From NCBI RefSeq assembly GCF_013373865.1, contig NC_050467.1, positions 2,170,001-2,234,000 on the forward strand: DNA of 64,000 nt, in the 5' to 3' direction. The notes beneath the pieces are model-generated. The model was not told the DNA's origin, searched no databases, and saw only the letters and a program-made list of their open reading frames with translations. The position numbers and the translations under genes were made by a program. Positions 50,301-61,000 of the stretch are shown one piece after another (position 1 is the stretch's first letter; each line of letters opens with the position of its first letter). The stretch is from Monomorium pharaonis (Eukaryota > Arthropoda > Insecta > Hymenoptera > Formicidae).

Positions 50301-52830
50301 TGAACCGGTGTTGGTGGATTATTCACGGGAGCCGAATCGGTATGCCTGAAACGGAATGCGACCGTTAATTTTAAGAGCGAGATGTACGTCGTCGTAATTT
50401 GGCGCTTCTTTGAAATATTAACTTTAGTAACTTAGAAAAAAAAAAATTACGGTAAATGCCACAAGGAATTATCGATCTGTACAACTTTCTTTTCATATAG
50501 CAAACGAAGAATGTGCGAATAAATTGCTAAATTTTCTAAATATAAAGTCGTACTAACAAGTTGCTATAAAAATGTTACTGATAAGTTGTTATACAGACAC
50601 TTTCATGCATGTGCGATGCACAGCACAATACACATATGGCAGACTAATAAGTATAAGTTGGTATCTCTGGGAGCTCCGTGCGTCTGCGGACTCCAAGTTG
50701 GCAATTTTTCACGGCAATAACAGGCAGCGAGATCGCCCCGTGTTTTTCCCCTCGGCGGGGCGCGACTTTTCCCCCCTGCATTTTTCGCCGATCAAACACG
50801 GCTGCCTGCACGCACACACAGCCAGAAAATAAAACGGCAACCGAGCGGAATAAACGCGCATCATTCTGCATCTGCAACGCGTCAAAACGCGGCGCGCTAA
50901 ATATCGTCGGAAAAAGTCGGCGCTAGACGCGTCGTTGACACCGTTGCGCTCTCGCCGTGCGGGGATAAAGAAGATCTCTCTTTTTCCCCGGTCCTCTTCA
51001 TTTTAATAATTAAATATCGGATCTTGAATAAAATTTTCACGATTTTAATGCCCGCCACGCTGCATGCATATCCCGACACGCTCGCAATACCGTATGCAGT
51101 AATTTATACGAATATTCAAGCGCGACTGTGAATGATGTAACTACCGACGTCCTTTTGACGTGTTTTACCTTCTTTTAAACAGGTTGCATTTTTTTCACTA
51201 ACGTACACGTTTCTCAAATTTTACAAGATATTCTGAACACGAGGCCAGACTGTATTTAGTAATACCTGACTATCGGGCTTCACTTATATTTGATTCAATG
51301 AATAATTCTAGTACCGGAAATGTTAGGCTCGAATCGATCAATTCAAATTTGAAGCTAAATCGGTCGCTAATTATATGTCAAATATTCCGTGCATATAGAT
51401 ATAAACACGAATATCTAGACAGATATAATCGCTTTTACACGTTGCCTCGCGTCATTCATTCATGCCCTAAATACTTAGGATGTATAATTACGTTCTCGCG
51501 CACACGTACCCGCACCAACATGGCGTGATCGTCGAGACTTGTTTTCCGGACGAGTACAAATTGCGATCTGTCGCGGAGTCTCGCACGCCGCTAGTTTCCT
51601 ATTACGAGTTATTTCCAGTCGCGCATGACGATTAGTCAGTTACGTTATTAATGTCAGCGTCGGCGATTGACAGGCCGCGCAAGTGTACGGACACGAAGTG
51701 TACAACATACCAGGAAATATATATATATATATATATATATATGTTATATATACCAACGTAACCTGAACTACGATAGAAACCAAATAAATCGGATTTTCGT
51801 GATTTTGGAAGCGGAAGCGTAGCGTTAGCTCGCGCGGGGTACTTAACCGCCCGGCCGCTATCGTTACATCTCACGTAACGCACTGTACTCGAGGAAGCGG
51901 GTACACGCGGGAACCGCGAAAATTGCACGTACAACATTGTAAGGAAGCAAGTGTAGCGTGGCGCATACGTAAAATTCCGCGGGAAGCGAGCGAGATCGCT
52001 GCGCGAGGAAATGGTGAGGAGGAAAAAGAAGAAGAAGAAGAAGAGTACACTTTCTTCGCGCGGCGTTAAATCGCGGATCCTTGACCGAGAAGCCACGACG
52101 ACGACTGTTGCGGGGATGTGAGCCCCGTCGCCGTCTAACGATAAGCAAACTGTCGGAGGCAAACGGTCGTAAAGATACCAATCGACGAGGCAGCAGCGGC
52201 GCGAATGTATCTTACGTGAGCCGAGAGGGAGACAATGCGCTCTCGTGTGGTACTCCCGTCGGGCGCTCGCGGACTGGGACTTTCGCGCTTCGTGGTCCCG
52301 CGATATTTCCTATCTCGCGGTCTCGCTCTGTAATCTCGACATTCCTCCGTGATTCCAGTGGGAGATGTATCGCGCGCACGTGCACGCGTACGACGGCTTC
52401 ATGCGAAATTGGTCGCGGGTAGCACGGGAGAGAAATCGTGGGGGGCCGGGAAAAATCAGCGAACACTCCGTTCGTTCGTTCGTTCATTCGCTCGCGATCT
52501 CATTAAGCGCGACGCACGAGTGCTTCGGGTCTTCCTTTCAACGCACGCATGCACGTGTACGTGCGTTGTACACCGTTTACGTAAGAGCAGGTCATTTCTG
52601 TCGAGACAATATCGCGATTTCATCTACTGGCCGCTCTTTCCCTCCGCTTCCTTCGTATATCGAATCTCGTTCGAGTGCAGTCGCATTACGGTTGCAGGAG
52701 GGGCGGGGAAGAGGAAGACGAGGAGAAACTTCCGCAAAAGGAGGGAACCAGCGTACGGGTTGGTATTATCGTTGCTCGCGGATTATCGCGAATATTTAGA
52801 GAGACTGGACTTGCCGATTATATCCTTCTG

Positions 52831-52869
<39 letters not shown>

Positions 52870-55018
52870 TTCTTTGTATGTAGTCGCGAAAGTAACAAGC
52901 CGAGAAACACTTGCGTTGCGACACGTAAATTAGGTGTGCTCTCTGTTTTTCTAGCGTTTTTTTGACCACGACTCACAGCATGGCGTGCACGCTTTTTGCT
53001 CGCGGCCTCAATCGATATTGAGATTATTCGATGAACGTTCCACTTATCGTCTCGGTCATCATGCACGAGATCTGATAATATACGAACAATCCAGAGAAGT
53101 ATTATTACCCTGTGGAAACATAATATTTTTCCATTTTCTAAAATAACAGCTTAGTATCTCACGCAGATTAGTTAACAATAATTGAACGACTGGTATAGAG
53201 GTATGATATTACGAAAGTCATCTATCATGTTTAGATCTCGTTGAAACAATCACGACAATTAGTGGATTATGTAATAAATATACTGCTAGTATATAGTACG
53301 TTGATTTACGTGAATATACATTAATAATCATTTATTGATCAGCCATCTATTTTTATTATCTTTACGGAAGTAAAGAAAATAAAAATAAACGAGGTTACAA
53401 GTAAAATAATAAATAATATTGTAATCTTTTTAATAAAAGAGATAAATTATTAACTTTAAATTTGCCAAAAAGATATACTTAATATTTAAAAGTATTCCGC
53501 GTAACAACAATATATCTGAATTGATATTTATAATTATAACAAATGTGCTAATTATACCGTAGTAAAACAATTTGTTATGCAGTAGCGATAACTACTCTCT
53601 CGTTCGCCTACAACTTTCATGAATAGTATTTTATATCTTGGCCTTCAGAGATTAATAAAAATAATCGGAGTCCAAGAATTCCACATCTCGCAATAATAAT
53701 TATATTCCACGATCTTTATTACCGGCGAATGCCATTGTCAGTCGATTCTGTTAAAATTCTCAGCGATGCAGAAGAGTACTTTAGCCAATGTTATACAAAG
53801 CTAGGACGTTATCTCCGACAAACGTTATATTTCCACTTACATTTTCAACATCACGAATTACGCTTATTACAAAGGGCTGTCAACAAGTGTTCAACCATAT
53901 ATTATTATTTTAATATATGTATAATTTATTAGAGTTAATAATTTAATACCTTTTTATTAAAAAATCCAATTTTACTTAATATACATTTTAATTATAATCC
54001 CATTTATTTTTAATTGCATTCCAGTTATATCTAAAATTCGATAATCTTTAATCACATACGCTCTATATAAATAATATTCAATAAATTAAAGTTTTTAAAT
54101 TGTTCAAACACATACACACTCATAGAGAAAAAGTTACTGTGTACGTAACTGAAATAGCAATAAGATACCCATGGCAACTGTTGAGCAGGCGTCGAAAGAA
54201 TATTTTTTCAACGCTCTGAAGCACAAACATGTCGTGCGGAAAGAAGTGCTGCTGCTCGCGGTGTTACCACTTTACTGATTCTTCCTGAGAGAAAGAAAGA
54301 GAGAGAGAGAGAGAGAAAGAGACTGAACGGATCACGAATACTGAAAGAACGGTGGCAAGAACGATCACGATCGGACGCAGTCTATTTTCCGCGCTGTTGC
54401 GCCGAAAGCGGGTCGCCGAGCCGCGCACGAAAACGTAAGAAAACATAGAACAATTCCGGCGCGCAATTGTGAGAATATTTACCATTCGAACGAGACAGAC
54501 ATTTGAGCGACATTCTTGCACGCTCATTAAACAACATATTTTTCTCAATCTCAGTTGAACACGCGAAAAACGCAAAAACAAGATTTTCTAGAAAAAAAAT
54601 TGATATATTTCGAGAGAGGTACAAATATTAATAGCTACATTAATCAATTTGTCATCCGTGGAAACTCAAATATTTTATTATTTAACTTTCTGTGAAGAGA
54701 GAAATTCAGTATACAAAGATAAACATATATATTTTTCTATTAATTCCATCCGATTTAATCCATTTTTTATTAAAGTACAACAATTTGATGTAACCAAGAA
54801 AAAACCATTGCATTCAAAAATAATACTAATTGACATACATACTTCAACGAAGATAAAAAATTCATATTGATTTTCTTTATTTCCTATATTGGGTCACAGA
54901 TTCTAGATAGTTATTTTTAAAATTTAACATAAATAATCTTATTTTATTATAGTATGTAAAAGAGTAAAACTTTTTAATATTTTAATTTTTCCAATAATTC
55001 TGTCAAAAGAGAGAGAGG

Positions 55019-55054
<36 letters not shown>

Positions 55055-58000
55055 AGTAGCTATAAATTATGCTTTATTTAATATATCAATAAACCAATAT
55101 ATAAATATTATGTCACGATATAACGATGTCTCGTGATAATATTTCTCTGTTCTACATAAGTTATTTCTAAGTCATGCCAAGTTATGCAAATATTCTTTTC
55201 GGTCATTAATATATTCTTGTAACAATGTAATTAACATAAATTCAATTCGTATTCGCGTTTTGCTTACCTAAAGTACGTGTACGGAAAGTTTTGTCCGGAA
55301 CGGGAAGTAATTTCCTTTATTAATTGCTGAATTCAAAGCGGTTCTCATAAAGGAGCTAATTATAGACATCGTTAAGCTGATTTAGTGCGGATAAAATTCC
55401 TCTCGGTTTTGTTCCGGCTTGGCGTCAATATGGAAAAAAAAAATCTTTAGAAACGCGCGGGACGGTGCTCAAAGGTCGCGAACGTCAAGTTCAACTAAAC
55501 GACTAATTATCGAGAGACGAATTTGGCGCGTGCCGGTACTCGCTCGTCGCGGACTGATATATTTTTCTTCCTTCCGAGACTTTCTTCTCGCTTCTATTTG
55601 TGGATAGAAGGTAGAGAACCGAGAGTTTCGCTGCGTAACTCGTTTTTCCGCAAACGGGTAGCGCCGTATACCCTTTCGAGTACGTTGCAAACACGTTTAA
55701 CAACCATCGATTGAAATATCGCAAGATTCCATCGTGCGGAAGGAGGGAAAACCGACGAGATCGAGAAACATTTCATCGAGAGCCGTAGCGTTGGATGCGG
55801 ATATGCACATAAAAAAAAAAAAAATAAATTTATAAGTTCTATATTTAATACACAGTTATATTTAAAACACGTGCGATTTCCCAGACGTTACCGCGCGCAG
55901 CTGTGGTTAAATAAATATTTATCCCTCTTATATTATGAATATAAAATTCATGAATGTGAGGAAGAGGTGGGAACTGACTTGCGGAAGTAATCTTGTTGAA
56001 TATGCATCAACTATCTCGTTCTCTCCTCTATACATCTTATAATGTGATCATTCGTTTCATAATTTACGAGAAATGTGCATAAACAGAAATGTCAGTCTTC
56101 CTAATAGAAAAAAAAAACGACGCTACGAGAATAAACGGTTCGCACAACGATAATGGAACGTAACTATATGCTTTTAATTAAAATTTCGAGTATTGCTTCA
56201 GTTGTGCGGGAATACAAAATTAAGAGGGAAAAAAAAGGAAAATTTATACAAGTTATTTGTATATAAATTTTAACGCTGACGCACATAATGTACTTGTTAC
56301 ACGTTGAAAAGTCTGAAATGCATGAACGCATTTGCTTTTCAAAAAAGTTATTTTTCCCCGCTTGATAACGACTCTCTTATCAGGTACACCATTATTACGC
56401 GTGACCGGAAAGGTACATTTACAACATCACAATTTTGGGGTCATGCAAATAATATGGCTCGAAGTCGTGTTCCGGTGTGCAAATCTCGGCTGTTTATGCC
56501 AGACATGCAGATTGACTTCCACGAATGTATTCTCATCCCTATTAGAAAATTATCATGATTCGTTCGGCCGCAAAAAAAAAGAAGATAGCTCTTCAAATAA
56601 CGGGAATGAAAATTTCACGCTCGAAAAAATTCCTCCGCGTTGAAAAAATCCCTCCACGTCGACGGAGCTCGTTATATACCGAGGACATTTATCAGCTTCG
56701 CTAATAGAAAGCGACTTCATATGAGACGCGGATGAAATCCACGCTCGCGTTCACCGCAAAATTAATCTGTAAAAATGCACCGGGCTCATAAGCGTATTCG
56801 CACGGAAGGCATTAAGTCAGGAAAGAAACCATTTGTATTTGGCCGTTATATGTATATACGCGGGCCCGATTTACATGGACGTAATTATGCGCGATCGACA
56901 AAATAGGGCGGGCAAATCGCATTACGCAAGTGGCAGTCGCCGTAACGCGATTTGATACACATGCGGAAATGCTAATTGAATTTCTTGATTAGAATATCCC
57001 GGCTGTAATCCGTAATATCTGCGGGAAAGTAGAATTCGATTAACGCGCAATTCCGTTGTAAGCGACGGACTCGCGGAATGTATTTATGTCGCATGAAACG
57101 CGTATCCCACGGTCCCGTTGAGTTAATCTGTTCAATTAATCAAACATTAAAAATGTGGGAAAAATAAATGCGAATCCTCCTCCCGCCGTTGTTATGTTTA
57201 TTATCAATACGCTGCAGCAAAATAATACATTTTCATGTATAATGGAGCAACATTATTGAAGCTCCTGCATTATTGTACCTGCGCTACGCGCGGCCGTACA
57301 AATTATGCCAGTCGCGTGATCGTTTCAAACGAACGTCGCCGATAATGCGGTGACATTCGCAAATCTAGACTGACCACGCAAACGGGGAGCCCTCCGCTGC
57401 TTATGGGAATGCCCGTTCCCATCGTTCTTGCGAAAACATGAATTAATAATTTACCCAGCACAGAGCTGCGAAGACATCGCGATAAGGTGTTTTATTTAAA
57501 TAGTCAAAACACATTTTAGAACTTTCACCGTTCCTTGGCTAAAGATACGAGCACGCAAATAAACTGTCATAATATCTAGGGTCGCCAAATATAGTAACGA
57601 AAGGAGGACAATTGCTGTAAATGTTAATATAAAGAAAAAGAAATGAGAAAAGAAATTTTTTAACATTAAAAAAGACTTACATATTACAGTACATTTTTTA
57701 ACACTTTTCTGAAATAAAATCAATCGATAATTCTGCAATGGAGTTTGTCAAACTGCATTGGAGTTTAACTGTTCAATTGTGTTTTGTGTTCAAATAATAT
57801 ATGTCAAGAGTTGAAAATTGTACCACCTCTATATTCAGTTATTCCATTCTTGCCCTAAAATCAAATTATAGGACATGTCTTTTTAAAATAGAATGTTTGG
57901 TAACCCCAATAATATCTAACATGCAAAATTTAGAAACAAAAATTCCACGGACTTTATATTTTATATCCATCTAAATCAAGACTGACATATACCATATCTA

Positions 58001-61000
58001 TCGTACGTCCGCAAATACATTATTAATTGCACATCATACATGTAATTGGAAAGATTACCATTTTGAAAAAAAAAACAAAAAAAAAAACGTAGAAATATTT
58101 AAATCGCCGAGAGACAAGCGCGATTTCATTAATCTTCAGCACGTGCAAAAATATATGTGTGTACATGGCTGCAATCACATAGCTCATGGTAAGCCATTGC
58201 CAAGGCCTTAACTACCAGCTTTCCAAGCCTTTTCGTAACAATTGATAGGATCGTAATAATAACAGCCACGGCGCTAAATTACGTACATCCGGCGACAGTC
58301 GATTAACATAACAATCTAAAGCCATATATTACATCCTTGCGTCCGCACGGTAATCACCATCGACTGATGACTTTTCACCTCTTATCGGACGCACGGAGTT
58401 CTTCCTGGCTTTTCTCGCGTCCGTCATTAATATACTGCACATCGACACGCGGATGCTGGGAGAGGGGAGAGACTCGCGCGAATGATCCATCGGCCGATGA
58501 CGGATCTAATCGCGAAAACGGAAACGTTAATTAAAGTCGCGCAGATGCTTTCCTTCCGGCGAGTGCAATTATAGCGGCGTTTCACCCGAGACCCGTTTCT
58601 TCCGCATCGCCGACGGGATGCATTTTTTCTCGAACCGGTAGCCGCTGAATAACGATAGGACTTTAATGACTTTTGTCGCTTCGAAATTAGGAGGATCAGC
58701 CGGTGCCGTGGTGGCGTCTAGACTGAGCGACATACACGAATGGAAAGTTTTGTTGCTAGAAGCCGGCCCGGACGAACCACCGGGTGCTGAGGTTCCCAGT
58801 ATGGTGGCAATGTTTCTGGGTAAGTTTCAATTGGACCATCCCCCCCGCATACATAGCGCCGGTGTTCTCTTACCTACACCCCCGCGTTTAAATCTCGCCG
58901 CGATAATGAGTATTTGGGGCGCTCACAACGTAAAATCAGATTTGATTTTTTTTTACCTTATAGTTTTTGATGAATATTGAACGTAAATATGAAAAAAACA
59001 TCAATGAGATACAAATGAATGCGTGAATTTCTCTCGCCTGTGATTTATTTCGATCCTTCCGTAGGATATTCTCGTAGACTGATCTTTTTTTCATTTTCAA
59101 TGCTCGTTATTAATTATGTCGTGAAATAAAATGTTCAGCGTGTCCGCTGAAAATTCAATAAGAGCTAATATATTATCATTTATTAGCATCTCTGAAACTT
59201 GATTTTCATCAGAACGCTGCGCATTTAATTCACCGATAATGTTATTAAACGAGAATCGAAGTCAAATTAGTTGCCATAAAATCTATAGAGATGTGGAAAA
59301 ATGACACGCCGCCACGTATGTCTGAGATATCCGCGAGTATCTGGAATAATTACGCGAGTAATCATATCGCTCTTATTTAAAACGCGAGTGTTTCGAGCAC
59401 CTCCGAGAGGAAATTGTGCTCATCTAGAATCTGTATTATTGCGAGTGCTGTTACGAGATCCGTTACGGGCTTTACGCATGTTAAACGATCTGACAATTTT
59501 GCCGATAGGAACTGACATTGACTGGCAGTATCAAACCACGAACGAGATGAACGCTTGTCTGTCAACCGGCGGAGCCTGCAGTTGGCCGCGCGGTAAAAAC
59601 CTAGGCGGGACGTCCGTCCACAACGGTATGATGTACAACCGAGGCCACGCGAAAGATTTTGACAATTGGGCGGCCATGGGTAATTCCGGATGGAGCTGGC
59701 GCGATGTAAGAATCCCATAAATCTATCTCTGCAATCTACATACGAACGCAAATTGATTTTTGCCGTGAAGGGAGTAAGCGATTCAAATCACTCAACTTAT
59801 CTCTTTAGAGATTGCAAGATTTGTAATCTCTAAAGTGAAATATTATAAGGAATAAAAAATACATTTACAATCGACGCCATTATTCGGTCGTAACTTGTCA
59901 AAGCGCTATAAAGTATGAGTTATAATATCATTAGCATTTACGTCTCCTAGCCATGATACTGCAAGTGTCTTTCAGTTCTATAAAACGTCTATAAGGAGAA
60001 AGTTCTGTCGGTATATATATATATATTTCTTTCTTTTTTTTTTTTCCTAAATAAATCGCTGAAAGTTTTCAACTTTCAAAGATATTTGTAGAGATCGAAC
60101 GAGAGAGATGACACGTTTATAAGAGAGATAACTGATCTTTTAGGTCCTGCCGTACTTCATGTGCTCCGAAAACAATACGGAGATACACCGAGTTGGTCGC
60201 AGGTATCATTCAACCGGTGGTCTGTTAACAGTCGAACGGTTTCCATGGAAGCCTCCAATCGCGGATGACATCCTCGCGGCGGCGGCCGAAAGAGGATACC
60301 CGATTAGCGAGGACCTGAATGGTGACCAATTTACCGGGTTCAGTGTGGCTCAAACCACAAGTAAGAGCGGTGTCCGGGTGAGTAGCGCCTCGGCGTTTCT
60401 CCGACCGGTACGGCATCGGCGCAATTTGCACGTCTCTCTAAACGCTGTCGCCACCAAGATTATTATTGAAAATAACAAGGCCGTTGGAGTCGAATTTTAT
60501 CAGGTTAGTACATACGCGTTTTATTCTACACATCTTTCAACGGTAACGATGATACATTCTCTATGTTTTATTATATATAATTTTATTATACATAAATGAC
60601 ATATTAATAAGTATTAAATTTAATAACAATTGTTCTAAATTTTAATAATTATCTCTAGTCTATCTAAAATATGACACGTTATGTATACTGACAGATGTGC
60701 CAAAAGTATTTTAGAAACTTCGTTTAGTAGCAAATTATTCTATTATTCGTTAAATATTATTTAATAATTTTATTTAAAATCTTTAATTCAATTTAATTAC
60801 GGATATATATAGTATATTCTATTCTATTACAAAATTTTAATATAAGTAAAAAAGATATGCCATGAAATTTCAATTTATATTATCTTTCACGGAAATCAAA
60901 AACGTTACTCGTCAGAAATTAATAATGAACCTTCCAAATTGTTATATAATTGCAACAATTTTACGTATAAACCTATTTGCAAATATTTGAGTGCGGCGTG

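Larger units (their letters stand above)
47521..51200 (+). other. Gld: Intron 1, part 2: CpG-rich, no exon seen
   Basis: CpG-rich intronic sequence. It contains two adjacent hairpins at 48097-48153, G-rich (49140-49165) and A-rich patches and a (CT)n tract at 49853-49894. Open frames are short and unrecognised. Confidence 0.6.
51201..53100 (+). other. Gld: Intron 1, part 3: CpG-dense block
   Basis: Begins AT-rich, then becomes CpG-dense at about 51780-52760. There the frames on both strands stay open for up to about 580 bases, but the translations are Arg/Ser/Phe-rich, mutually overlapping and run into a (CT)n repeat. It could be an internal regulatory block or alternative promoter; the sequence alone does not show this. 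Confidence 0.5.
53101..58690 (+). other. Gld: Intron 1, part 4: mostly AT-rich, ends at exon 2 acceptor
   Basis: AT-rich apart from CpG-richer parts at about 55380-55760, 56640-57450 and 58330-58640. It holds (GA)n tracts at 54287-54322 and 55008-55055, an exact POU octamer (ATGCAAAT) at 56443-56450 and a short direct repeat (GGAGTTTGTCAAAC / GGAGTTTAAC type) near 57735-57772. It ends with the acceptor AAATTAG at 58690. No exon recognised. Confidence 0.6.

Noticed and set aside
51632..52933. Long overlapping open frames on both strands in intron 1 (up to 194 codons)
   Set aside because: Several frames are open at once in CpG-dense sequence. The translations are Arg/Ser/Phe-rich and run into poly-F/K or SLSL repeats from microsatellites, with no domain signature.
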